64,000 nucleotides of DNA from Lachnospiraceae bacterium MA2020 (GTDB lineage: Bacteria; Bacillota; Clostridia; Lachnospirales; Lachnospiraceae), in assembly GCA_000746015.1 (NCBI GenBank), contig JQKK01000010.1, forward strand, positions 97,892 to 161,891. Direction: 5' to 3'. Positions within the stretch are counted from its first letter, which is position 1. Each line of letters starts with the position of its first letter. Below, one piece after another: positions 10,261 through 18,815 of this stretch. The notes under the pieces are model-generated. The model saw only the letters and a program-made list of their open reading frames with translations. It did no database searches and was not told where the DNA came from. The position numbers and the translations under genes are program-made.

Positions 10261-12548
10261 TGAATATGATGAATAAATACAGATTTACCGTTTTAACAGA
10301 CAGACTTATAAGGATGGAGTATCAGGAAAACGGAAAGTTTAACGATGAAAAAACATTAAGTGTATGTAATAGAGAATTCCCAAAGGTAGAATACGAGCTT
10401 AAGGATAGTGAAAACCTGCTTGAAATAGAGACTTCAGAGCTCATGTTGAAGTACGACAAAAGACCATTTACCTCTCATGGCTTGAGTATCACACTCAGAT
10501 CAACAGGAGCAGTATGGAATTATGGCAAAATGTACGCCGGTGGAGAGAATCTTTTTGGAACTGCAAGAACCCTTGATATGACAGATGGACTTGTATTACT
10601 TGATGATGGTATATTTGCCAAAAACGGATTCACTTTTATAGATGATTCTGCAACTCCATTGATAGTAGATGGCGAGGTAAAGGAACGAAAGTGGGAATGC
10701 AGGGATATATACTTTTTTGGATATGGTGATGATTTCTTTGGTGGATTAAAGGATTACTATGCTTTGACAGGAAATGTGCCAATGCTGCCAAGGTATGCGC
10801 TGGGCAACTGGTGGAGCAAATTTGAAAGATACAGCGAGCAAAGCTACATGGAAATGCTTGAAAGATTTGAAAAAGAAAAGGTTCCTCTTTCTGTTGCGGT
10901 ACTTGATATGGATTGGCATATAACAGATATAGATCCCAAATATGGCAATGGCTGGACAGGCTTTACGTGGAACAATGAGTTATTTCCGGATTATAAGAGG
11001 TTTTTACAAAAGCTGCATGAAAGAGGACTTGCTGTCACACTTAATCTTCACCCGGCGGATGGAATACGAGCTTGTGAAGGCATGTATGAAAAAGCAGCAA
11101 AGCGTGTGGGGATAGATCCGGATACGGAGGATACTGTAGAGTTTGATTTGACTGATCCTAAATTTAGAGATGCCTATTTTAAGGACGTGCTTGAACCCTA
11201 TGAAAATGATGGAGTAGATTTTTGGTGGATAGACTGGCAGCAGGGAAATAAGATGTCAAATAGTAACTTAGATCCGCTGTGGCTTTTAAATCATTATCAT
11301 TTTGAAAATCAGCAAAGCCGTGGAAAACGTGCGATGATTTTTTCTCGTTATTCGGGGATCGGCAGTCACAGATATCCGATCGGATTTTCGGGTGATACGG
11401 TGGCAAGTTGGAAGAGTCTGTCGCTTCAGCCATTTTTTACCTCTACGGCAAGCAATATAGGCTATGGCTGGTGGAGCCATGATATAGGAGGTCACATGCA
11501 GGGAGACAAGGACTTGGAAAGACTTGTCAGATGGATACAGTTTGGAGTATTTTCTCCGATAATGAGACTACATAGCTCAAATAGCCCATTTTTTATAAAA
11601 GAACCTGCAAAGCTTGAAGAACCATACAAGACTATAATCAAGCGATTTATGAGATTCAGGCATAGGATGCTGCCATATCTTTATACCATGAATTACAAAG
11701 CATATGCTGACGGAGAGCCGCTTATACGTCCTGTATATTATTATTGTCCAAAGGACAAAGATGCATATGGTGTGGGCAATGAGTACTTTTTTGGAAGTGA
11801 ATTGCTGGTAGGCGCGATAAGTGTTAAGGAAGACCGTGAGATTAAAATGTCATCGGTAAGATGCTTGATCCCTGAAGGAAGATACTATGATATCTTTACC
11901 GGAAGAATATATGCCAAAAGACAGCTTAGGAAGCTTTATCGCAGCCTTGAGACTATACCTGTGCTTCTAAAAAGCGGAGGAATAGTTCCTTTGGCCGGTG
12001 AAGATGATATGGATTCTTTTAAAAATCCTAGCGAATTGGAACTTCTTATAGGTGCGGGAGCTTCGGGAAGCTTTACTTTATATGAGGATGATGGTATATC
12101 AGCGGAATATATAAATGGTAAATGCGTAAAAACGGATATAGCGATTGACTGGGTTGAAGATAGTAAAAGTATGACTATAACAATCGGGGGCGCACAGGGA
12201 GATATCTCACTTATACCTTCTCAAAGGCATATCTTTATAAAACTATATGGTATTGAAAAGGCAGAAGGATATGATCCGGACAAAGCGGATCATACATTAG
12301 TGATAGATCTGGGTAATGTATCGGCAGAGGATGGTCATAGTATCACTATAAATAATGTTACACTTGCTGAAAATAGCTGGAAGGAAGAAGTATTTAAGAT
12401 CATAGATCATGTGTGGTGCGAGCTTAGGTATAAAGAGGAGGTAAACAATCTTTTGAATAATTGCAAAGGAAAGGAAGACTTCGATATGGAGCTCTCAGGG
12501 CTGGAAGTGCCTGAAATGCTGAAAGATGCTATAAGAGAAGTACTATGA
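10233..12548 (+). CDS. Glycoside hydrolase family 31 (alpha-glucosidase/alpha-xylosidase type)
   Basis: The 771-residue protein has an N-terminal beta-sandwich, a (beta/alpha)8 barrel and C-terminal beta domains. The catalytic nucleophile is Asp ~334 in FWWIDWQQG and the acid/base is Asp ~388 in FSGDTVASW. Other family blocks are VLDMDWHITDID and GYGWWSHDIGGH. No signal peptide is seen, so it is cytoplasmic and should hydrolyse alpha-linked oligosaccharides brought in by the upstream ABC importer. ATG 10233 has an AAGGAG site 11 nt upstream but lies inside a hairpin; ATG 10266 or 10269 (MMNKYRF) fits homologous N-termini better but lacks a ribosome site. Confidence 0.9.
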   Translation: MEPASISLFVNMMNKYRFTVLTDRLIRMEYQENGKFNDEKTLSVCNREFPKVEYELKDSENLLEIETSELMLKYDKRPFTSHGLSITLRSTGAVWNYGKMYAGGENLFGTARTLDMTDGLVLLDDGIFAKNGFTFIDDSATPLIVDGEVKERKWECRDIYFFGYGDDFFGGLKDYYALTGNVPMLPRYALGNWWSKFERYSEQSYMEMLERFEKEKVPLSVAVLDMDWHITDIDPKYGNGWTGFTWNNELFPDYKRFLQKLHERGLAVTLNLHPADGIRACEGMYEKAAKRVGIDPDTEDTVEFDLTDPKFRDAYFKDVLEPYENDGVDFWWIDWQQGNKMSNSNLDPLWLLNHYHFENQQSRGKRAMIFSRYSGIGSHRYPIGFSGDTVASWKSLSLQPFFTSTASNIGYGWWSHDIGGHMQGDKDLERLVRWIQFGVFSPIMRLHSSNSPFFIKEPAKLEEPYKTIIKRFMRFRHRMLPYLYTMNYKAYADGEPLIRPVYYYCPKDKDAYGVGNEYFFGSELLVGAISVKEDREIKMSSVRCLIPEGRYYDIFTGRIYAKRQLRKLYRSLETIPVLLKSGGIVPLAGEDDMDSFKNPSELELLIGAGASGSFTLYEDDGISAEYINGKCVKTDIAIDWVEDSKSMTITIGGAQGDISLIPSQRHIFIKLYGIEKAEGYDPDKADHTLVIDLGNVSAEDGHSITINNVTLAENSWKEEVFKIIDHVWCELRYKEEVNNLLNNCKGKEDFDMELSGLEVPEMLKDAIREVL

Positions 12549-12573
12549 TTAAACTTGATGATGGGGGATAAGA

Positions 12574-12610
12574 AAAGTGGTCTTGAGAGTCATACTCTCA
12601 AGACCACTTT
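12574..12610. terminator. Strong bidirectional terminator
   Basis: A perfect 17-bp inverted repeat (12574-12590 / 12594-12610) with loop CAT. The T-rich tail is better on the minus strand (TTTTCTT), so it may have served the minus-strand gene remnant at 12635. It also lies 25 nt after the GH31 stop. Confidence 0.85.
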
Positions 12611-12634
12611 GTCGATGTTTCGACTCTTACCACA

Positions 12635-12760
12635 TCAAGCCAATGACTGCATGATATGTGCCACAAGTATGCCGCATGGCGTACCGATTACATATCCCAT
12701 CAGAGCCATGAGGATCCCGACAGGGACAAGTGAACTCGAATAAGAATAATAAAATTCCTT
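12635..12760 (-). pseudogene. Remnant: C-terminal tail of a membrane protein (DUF819-like, tentative)
   Basis: On the minus strand an open stretch of about 42 codons encodes a hydrophobic tail (SLVPVGILMALMGYVIG, then CGILVAHIMQSLA) and ends in TGA at 12637-12635, just before the strong hairpin. There is no start codon or ribosome site and the frame does not extend into a longer gene. It resembles the end of a polytopic permease, perhaps DUF819 (YjcL). It is best explained as what remains after a deletion. The family assignment is a guess from the last helices only. Confidence 0.4.
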
Positions 12761-12766
12761 CTTAAA

Positions 12767-12794
12767 TTGTGTTATTTTAATTGTATGGTATACT
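12767..12794 (+). promoter_or_regulatory. Candidate promoter of the Gfo/Idh gene
   Basis: TTGTGT (12767-12772), a 16-nt spacer and TATACT (12789-12794). It would give a leader of about 100 nt before ATG 12900. Confidence 0.5.
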
Positions 12795-12899
12795 ATTATT
12801 TGATGAAAAGACGATCACTGTTTCCGATGATATCGGAATGGGTATCAAAGGCTTTGAGGACGGATGGCTTAAATACATAGATTGAAAGATGGTGAAAAA

Positions 12900-13904
12900 A
12901 TGAAACTTGCGATTATAGGAACCGGTAAGATAGTACATGAGGCACTTTTTGCAGCGGAAGGACTTGAAAATATTGATATTACGGCAATCTTTGCCCGCCC
13001 ACACAGCAGGGATAAGGCGGAGGGACTTGCGGAAAAATATGGAATAGCGGAAGTATTTACAGACTATGATGAACTGCTTGAAAAGAGCGGTGTAGATGCT
13101 GTGTATATAGGACTTGTGAACAGTGCGCACTATGAATATTCTAAAAAGGCGCTTGAAAAGGGAAAGCATGTAATACTTGAAAAGCCTTTTACTACGACTT
13201 ACAAAGAAGCTGAGGAACTTGTAAATACAGCCAGAAAAAACGGAGTATTTGTACTTGAAGCTATTACGGTGCTTCACAATGAACTATATAAAAAGGCAGA
13301 AGAGAATCTTGATAAAATAGGACAGGTGAGGATAGTGCAGTGTAACTATTCACAGTATTCCTCAAGATATGATAATTATCTGAAAGGAGTAGTTGCGCCT
13401 GCGTTTGATCCGGCACTTGGAGGCGGAGCCAAAGGAGATATAAATCTTTACAATATTTACTATTGTGTTGGGCTTTTTGGTGAGCCGGAGAGTGCGGTCT
13501 ATACCTGCAACAGAGGCTTTAATGGCGTAGATACGTCAGGTATTGCAGTATTTAAGTACCAGGATTTTGTGGCTTCATGTATAGGGGCAAAAGACTCCGC
13601 AAGCCCGTCATACGTATGCATCCAGGGGGAAAAAGGTTTTATCCGCTTTGAAGGTACACCAAATACACCTTCAAAGCTCCATATTGAGTATCTTTCTGAT
13701 GGAGAAGTATCTGAAAAGCTCAATGCTTCAGGTGCAGTTGAAAGAAACATGAAAACACTGGAGTTTGAAAGAGGAGATATAAAGCATAGGATGACGCAGG
13801 AGTTTGTGGATTTTGAGAAGATAATCTCTGATAACGATACAGCTCTCGCAGATAAGTACATGGATAAATCACTTGAAGTGATGAGAGTTTTAGAAATGAT
13901 GTAA
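12900..13904 (+). CDS. Gfo/Idh/MocA family NAD(P)-dependent oxidoreductase
   Basis: The 334-residue protein starts at ATG 12900 (MKLAIIGTGKI), which places the Rossmann GxGxI motif at the N-terminus as in the family; an upstream in-frame TTG at 12882 would add six residues. The family motif EKPFTTT follows the nucleotide-binding domain. The C-terminal half fits the GFO_IDH_MocA beta-sheet domain. It probably oxidises or reduces a sugar or cyclitol, and its position after the transporter/GH31 cluster suggests carbohydrate catabolism. It has its own promoter and a strong terminator, so it is a single-gene unit. Confidence 0.87.
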   Translation: MKLAIIGTGKIVHEALFAAEGLENIDITAIFARPHSRDKAEGLAEKYGIAEVFTDYDELLEKSGVDAVYIGLVNSAHYEYSKKALEKGKHVILEKPFTTTYKEAEELVNTARKNGVFVLEAITVLHNELYKKAEENLDKIGQVRIVQCNYSQYSSRYDNYLKGVVAPAFDPALGGGAKGDINLYNIYYCVGLFGEPESAVYTCNRGFNGVDTSGIAVFKYQDFVASCIGAKDSASPSYVCIQGEKGFIRFEGTPNTPSKLHIEYLSDGEVSEKLNASGAVERNMKTLEFERGDIKHRMTQEFVDFEKIISDNDTALADKYMDKSLEVMRVLEMM

Positions 13905-13914
13905 GGACTTTTGG

Positions 13915-13950
13915 GTGGATAGAAACATGATTTCTATCCACTTTTCTCTT
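13915..13950 (+). terminator. Rho-independent terminator of the oxidoreductase gene
   Basis: Arms GTGGATAGAAA (13915-13925) and TTTCTATCCAC (13931-13941), loop CATGA, tail TTTTCTCTT. Confidence 0.9.
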
Positions 13951-14022
13951 TTATTTCAATAAAATTAAATATGTCTTGAAAAATTTTCTCAATAACGAAT
14001 GTTTATATCTAGAGGTTAGAGA

Positions 14023-14051
14023 TTGCTAACACTCAACAAAGCTACTATACT
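14023..14051 (+). promoter_or_regulatory. Promoter of the MacB-like export operon
   Basis: TTGCTA (14023-14028), 17-nt spacer and TATACT (14046-14051), about 60 nt before the TTG start codon at 14111. Confidence 0.7.
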
Positions 14052-14110
14052 AAATAATTGGTATTCTTTTTAGCACAATTTATAACAATATAATTATAGG
14101 GAGAGTAAAT

Positions 14111-16432
14111 TTGCTGTTCAGAAATATGCTTAGGAATCTTATGAAAAATAAGGTTCAGTTTTTCTCGATATTCATAATGTCTTTTTTAGGTTTGTTTGTA
14201 TTTGTGGGGATGGACTCTGAAGTTGCAGGATATACGGCGGCAGAGGATGCATTCTATTCTAAATATGATCTTGCAGACATCTGGGTTACAGGAAAAGAAT
14301 TTACTTCTAATGATGTAACGAAGATCCAAAATATAAAGGGAATTGAAAATGCGGAGCGAAGGGCATCTGTAAAGGGAAAGGCAGTGCTCGAAAAGGGTGA
14401 GGCAGATATATATCTGAACTTCATCGAAAGTAACGATATCTCGCGTATCGGAGTGGTCGAGGGTGATGAGTACGAAAGTGGTGAAGGCGGTGTCTGGCTT
14501 GACTATATATTTGCTGAAAAGAACGGTATAAAGGTAGGTGATGTAGTAAAGCTGAAGTACGAGGGCAAAGTATTTACCGAGATACTTCGAGGTAAGATAC
14601 GGCATCCCGAATATGTTTATTATCTGCAGGATACAGCGGCAATGATGCCTGCATATGGAACGTATGGCATGGCATTTTTGGATTCTTCCGAAATCCCATC
14701 TGAGAAAATATTTTTTAATGAAGTGATCTGTGATGCGACAGATATTGATAATGTAAATGCTCTTTCTTCCGAAGAAAAAGCTGTGAAAAAACTTCTTGAA
14801 GGCAGGATATATGATGCTCTTGATACTGACACACTTGCTGTTTTGGGAAAAGATGACCAGATGAGTTATCAGACCTTTAGGGCAGAGATGGAGCAGCACA
14901 AGGGCATGTCATTTATGTTTCCACTTGTTTTTATGATCATATCGGTACTTGGGATAATCACCACAATGACAAGGATGACAAAAAAGCAGAGGGTGGAGAT
15001 AGGTACTCTCAAGGCATTGGGATTTTCGAAAGGAAGGATAACGCTTCACTACATATCATATGGATTTTTTCTGAGTCTCTTGGGAAGTGTATTGGGGGCA
15101 GCGGCAGGATATAAGGCAATAGTCAAACTCACTCTTGATATGATGTCACAAACTTATCTGATACCGGGCGGAGGTGGGAAGCTTACGACTTCCGGGATAT
15201 TTATGATAACTGCTTCTGTCATAGTATCCACTCTTGTAAGCTTCCTTGCGTGCAGAGCGCAGCTTGAGCCGCCTCCGGCAGAAACACTTAAACCGGAAGC
15301 TCCAAAGGCTATGAAGCAGACATGGCTTGAAAAAAGTAAACTCTGGTTAAGTCTGAATTTTGAAACACAGTGGAATCTAAGAGACATAATCAGAAATAAA
15401 GTCAGGACAGGCATGGGAGTTGTAGGTGTTGCCGGATGTACAATGCTTATGCTTACAGCATTTGGATGTCTTGATTCTATCGAGTTTATAACCGACTGGA
15501 TGTATGGTGAGCTTAATACCGCCAGCTATCAGATCATCATGAAAGAGGGTACGCCATATGCCGAAGCATATGAGTATGCAAGAAAATATAAAGGTCAGAT
15601 GATGGAGATTGAAGCGGCCGATTTTGAGGTTGGAGATTTAAGAAAAAGCGGCAATGTGACGGTAATAGAAAAAGGCAATTTTATGCACTTTGAAGGAGAT
15701 CATTTTGAACACCAAAAGCTGACCGAAACTGGAATTGCAATGTCTGCAAAGATGGCAGATTCACTCGGTATAAAAATGGGTGATTTTGTCAGATGGCACT
15801 TAAATGGAGATGATAAATGGCAGAAGGACCGCATCGTTCAGATATATGCAAATCCGGGCACTCAGGGAATAACGATGTATCGTGATGAATATGAAAGACA
15901 TGAATACAATTTCAGACCGCTCACCATTCTTACAAATATAGATGCCCGGGCAGATCTTGAAGATGATGATCTGGTGACGGGAGTACAGGATACGAAAGCT
16001 ATGATGGCATCTATGGACAAGATGAAAGAAATGATGTACCTCATGATGGCGATATTTATATCCGGTGCGGTAATACTGGGTGTAGTCGTGCTTTATAATC
16101 AGGGTGTCCTTTCGTTTGTTGAGAAGTCCAGAGAGATGTCGACACTCAAAGTTCTTGGATTTTCCACGGCAAAGATAAGATGGATACTTCAGCTGCAAAA
16201 TCTATGGGTGACAGCGGTAGGCGTTGCGGCAGGAATACCTTTAGGTAAACTGCTGCTTCACGGGATCATGTCGGACATGCCGGAATCTATGGATTATCGA
16301 GAAGTTGTATATATGCCATCATATTTTTATGCGGTGGCAGGTACTGTTATTTTATCTGTGACAGTGAGCTTTATGTTGTCACGACGTGTAAAGAATATAA
16401 ACATGGTTGAAGCATTAAAGGGGATTGAGTGA
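14111..16432 (+). CDS. ABC transporter permease with two FtsX domains
   Basis: The 773-residue protein starts at TTG 14111, which follows an AGGGAGAG ribosome site at ideal spacing. It has one N-terminal transmembrane helix, a large extracytoplasmic domain, three helices near 270-390, a central helix near 440, a second extracytoplasmic domain and three C-terminal helices. This duplicated FtsX layout is typical of permeases that export peptides or lipoproteins or act as mechanotransmitters. It is translationally coupled to the adaptor gene (TGATG) and followed by the ATPase. The cargo is unknown; antimicrobial-peptide handling is a common role. Confidence 0.87.
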   Translation: MLFRNMLRNLMKNKVQFFSIFIMSFLGLFVFVGMDSEVAGYTAAEDAFYSKYDLADIWVTGKEFTSNDVTKIQNIKGIENAERRASVKGKAVLEKGEADIYLNFIESNDISRIGVVEGDEYESGEGGVWLDYIFAEKNGIKVGDVVKLKYEGKVFTEILRGKIRHPEYVYYLQDTAAMMPAYGTYGMAFLDSSEIPSEKIFFNEVICDATDIDNVNALSSEEKAVKKLLEGRIYDALDTDTLAVLGKDDQMSYQTFRAEMEQHKGMSFMFPLVFMIISVLGIITTMTRMTKKQRVEIGTLKALGFSKGRITLHYISYGFFLSLLGSVLGAAAGYKAIVKLTLDMMSQTYLIPGGGGKLTTSGIFMITASVIVSTLVSFLACRAQLEPPPAETLKPEAPKAMKQTWLEKSKLWLSLNFETQWNLRDIIRNKVRTGMGVVGVAGCTMLMLTAFGCLDSIEFITDWMYGELNTASYQIIMKEGTPYAEAYEYARKYKGQMMEIEAADFEVGDLRKSGNVTVIEKGNFMHFEGDHFEHQKLTETGIAMSAKMADSLGIKMGDFVRWHLNGDDKWQKDRIVQIYANPGTQGITMYRDEYERHEYNFRPLTILTNIDARADLEDDDLVTGVQDTKAMMASMDKMKEMMYLMMAIFISGAVILGVVVLYNQGVLSFVEKSREMSTLKVLGFSTAKIRWILQLQNLWVTAVGVAAGIPLGKLLLHGIMSDMPESMDYREVVYMPSYFYAVAGTVILSVTVSFMLSRRVKNINMVEALKGIE

Positions 16433-17913
16433 TGAAAAGAAATCTTATATCAAAGCTTATTGGTGCAGCTTTTGTAATCGTATTATTGACAGGAACTGCA
16501 GTGCATGCTATGGGCAGTGGGAAAACTTATATTGCTGCAGAAGTAAAGGAGACCGGGATCGTAGGCAAAGTGAAGGAAAGCGGAAAGATACACGGAGAGA
16601 CAGATAAGATCTATTACTCTACGGTTACGGCTCCTATAGAAGAGGTAAATGTCAGACTCGGTGACAGTGTAAGCAAAGATGATGTACTTGTGAAATATGA
16701 CAGTACGGATCTTCAAAGAGCAAAGGATGAGGCAGAGATAAGAACAGCTCAGTCAGAAGCTGACTATAGTGGAAGTGTAAAAAAAAGCGATTACTATGAA
16801 AGTAAGTATAAAAAGGCGTTGAGTGATGACAGCACTTATGCACTGCTTTACTGGATGTACAGGGAAAAAGGAAATGATATATCTGAAGAAGAGTTCCAGC
16901 GCCAGTATAATATACAGTGTCAGATTGATGCAGTTAATCGTGACATAGCCGAAAAGGAAAGACAGATATCTGACGAGCAGCATAGGAAAAACAAGGCTTC
17001 CGGATATGGTACTAAGGGCGAGGATGACTATTCTAAAAGAGATATCCGCAAGATCAAGAAGGCACAGAAGGAGATAGACAAGCTTAATACAGAGCTTGCA
17101 GAATTAAAAAAGCAGCTCTATGTAACATCAATGGGAAATGTAACGCCTGCTGAAAATGAAGAACTCAATGATGTCAACAACGTACTTGAGGACATCAGCA
17201 GAAACTGGTCTGAGACTAAAAATGAAAAGAGCACTTATGAAAACTATGTGCTGAATGATGATGAAAAGAGTGCTATAGAGAAGCAGGCAGAGCTCAGTCG
17301 CAAGGAAGAGGAAGAGACAAGGGAAGACTTAGATAAGGCTAACAGTGGTATCAAGTCTGATTTTGCAGGAGTCGTTACATCACTTGAGGTTGATGATGGG
17401 GCTTACGTTTCTAAGGGAGAGCCGCTGTTTACGATTGAAACCTCTGAAAGTATCGTTTGCAGGACTGATATAAGCAGATATGACATAATGAATGTTAAAG
17501 TCGGACAGGATGCAGAAGTAAATATCTCCGGCAAAATATATAAGGGAAAAGTAAATAAGATAAAGTCACTTGCAAAGACAGACTCTTCTGATAAGAGCAA
17601 GGTTGAGGTGGATGTTTCTATAGATAATGCTTCTGATGCTGCGATAATAGGGCTTGAAGCGGATGTGACTATATTTACAGAGCAAAATAAAAGTGCCCTT
17701 GTGATCCCGGTTGAAGCGTTTTATAGCGATAGTGAGGGTGATTACTGTTATGTGATATCTGGCGGCAAAATAGAAAAGAAGTATGTTACTGCCGGCATAG
17801 ATAATGGCGATGATGTAGAGATAACGGAAGGTCTGGCAAAAGGTGATATAGTTGTGACAGACGCGATAACTGATGATGCTATAGGAGAAAGAGCAAAATA
17901 TGTCATTGATTGA
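16432..17913 (+). CDS. Membrane-fusion (HlyD/MacA-like) adaptor protein
   Basis: ATG 16432 overlaps the permease stop; a GTG three bases earlier is possible. The 493-residue product has an N-terminal membrane anchor (about 7-26), a lipoyl/biotinyl-like half (EEVNVRLGDSVSKDDVLVKYD), a long Lys/Glu-rich coiled coil (about 105-310) and the second lipoyl half plus beta-barrel (GVVTSLEVDDGAYVSKGEPLF). It should link the permease to the cell envelope. The coiled-coil section is long compared with MacA. Confidence 0.87.
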   Translation: MKRNLISKLIGAAFVIVLLTGTAVHAMGSGKTYIAAEVKETGIVGKVKESGKIHGETDKIYYSTVTAPIEEVNVRLGDSVSKDDVLVKYDSTDLQRAKDEAEIRTAQSEADYSGSVKKSDYYESKYKKALSDDSTYALLYWMYREKGNDISEEEFQRQYNIQCQIDAVNRDIAEKERQISDEQHRKNKASGYGTKGEDDYSKRDIRKIKKAQKEIDKLNTELAELKKQLYVTSMGNVTPAENEELNDVNNVLEDISRNWSETKNEKSTYENYVLNDDEKSAIEKQAELSRKEEEETREDLDKANSGIKSDFAGVVTSLEVDDGAYVSKGEPLFTIETSESIVCRTDISRYDIMNVKVGQDAEVNISGKIYKGKVNKIKSLAKTDSSDKSKVEVDVSIDNASDAAIIGLEADVTIFTEQNKSALVIPVEAFYSDSEGDYCYVISGGKIEKKYVTAGIDNGDDVEITEGLAKGDIVVTDAITDDAIGERAKYVID

Positions 17914-18652
17914 ATTAAAACATGTCAGCCGTTCTTATACAATGGGCGACAGGAGTTTCTATGCTATAAAAGATATAAATCTGAAGCTTGAAGAAGGAGA
18001 GTTTGTAGTTATACTGGGACCTTCCGGGGCCGGAAAAAGTACGCTGCTCAATCTGCTCGGGGGTATGGACTCTCCGACGGAAGGAGAGCTCATATTTGAT
18101 GGGAAGGATATAGCAAAGTTTAATGATAATCAGCTTACTGACTATAGGGCATGGAATGTAGGGGTAGTATTTCAGTTTTATAATCTTATACCAACACTTA
18201 CGGCTTATGAAAACGTGGCTCTGATGAAAGATGTGCGGTTGCAGTCTTCAAAAAAATCCATATGGAATAAGGGCAATATACCGGTCGTGCCACCTGAAGA
18301 GGCAATAGAGAGCGTGGGACTTAAAGAGAGAATGCATCATTTCCCATCTCAGATGTCGGGAGGAGAGCAGCAGAGAATATCAATAGCCCGTGCGATAGCC
18401 AAAAATCCGCGCCTGCTATTATGTGATGAACCTACAGGAGCACTTGATACAAATACCGGAGCAGAAATACTTAAGCTTTTGCAGGATATGAGCCACCGCG
18501 ATGGCAGGACAGTAGTGATGGTAACGCATAATGACGACTGTGTCGAGATTGCAGACAGAGTTATAAGAGTAAAAAATTCAATGATACAGTCAGATGAAAA
18601 GATAGAAGCTCCTAAAGATCCATTGATATTTATGGATAATAAGCAAGAATAG
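17900..18652 (+). CDS. ABC transporter ATP-binding protein (MacB/LolD type)
   Basis: The 250-residue ATPase has Walker A GPSGAGKST (from G40), the Q-loop region VVFQFYNLIPTLTAYENV, the signature SGGEQQR and Walker B LLLCDEPTGALD. The sequence after the Q-loop (FYNLIPTLTAYENV) is typical of the LolD/MacB subgroup that powers FtsX-type permeases. It overlaps the adaptor gene by 14 nt, so permease, adaptor and ATPase form one operon. Confidence 0.93.
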   Translation: MSLIELKHVSRSYTMGDRSFYAIKDINLKLEEGEFVVILGPSGAGKSTLLNLLGGMDSPTEGELIFDGKDIAKFNDNQLTDYRAWNVGVVFQFYNLIPTLTAYENVALMKDVRLQSSKKSIWNKGNIPVVPPEEAIESVGLKERMHHFPSQMSGGEQQRISIARAIAKNPRLLLCDEPTGALDTNTGAEILKLLQDMSHRDGRTVVMVTHNDDCVEIADRVIRVKNSMIQSDEKIEAPKDPLIFMDNKQE

Positions 18653-18725
18653 AAAAGATATAACAATCCTTTCAGCTCCAACAATAATGACTATAACATT
18701 TTAAGATATCCAATGATTAATGATT

Positions 18726-18755
18726 TTGATAAAAAAAGCAGTTATTCGATATAAA
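18726..18755 (+). promoter_or_regulatory. Candidate promoter of the GH16 gene
   Basis: TTGATA (18726-18731), 18-nt spacer and TATAAA (18750-18755), about 60 nt before the ATG. An AAAGGAG ribosome site precedes ATG 18816. Confidence 0.5.
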
Positions 18756-18815
18756 AGATGGAATAGGATTGTATAAAATATAGTACATTATTGGAGAGTT
18801 GAAAGGAGAAGAGTA

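Noticed and set aside
12555..12743. Plus-strand 62-codon frame
   Set aside because: It runs through the terminator and is antisense to the permease-like remnant; the protein has no family features.
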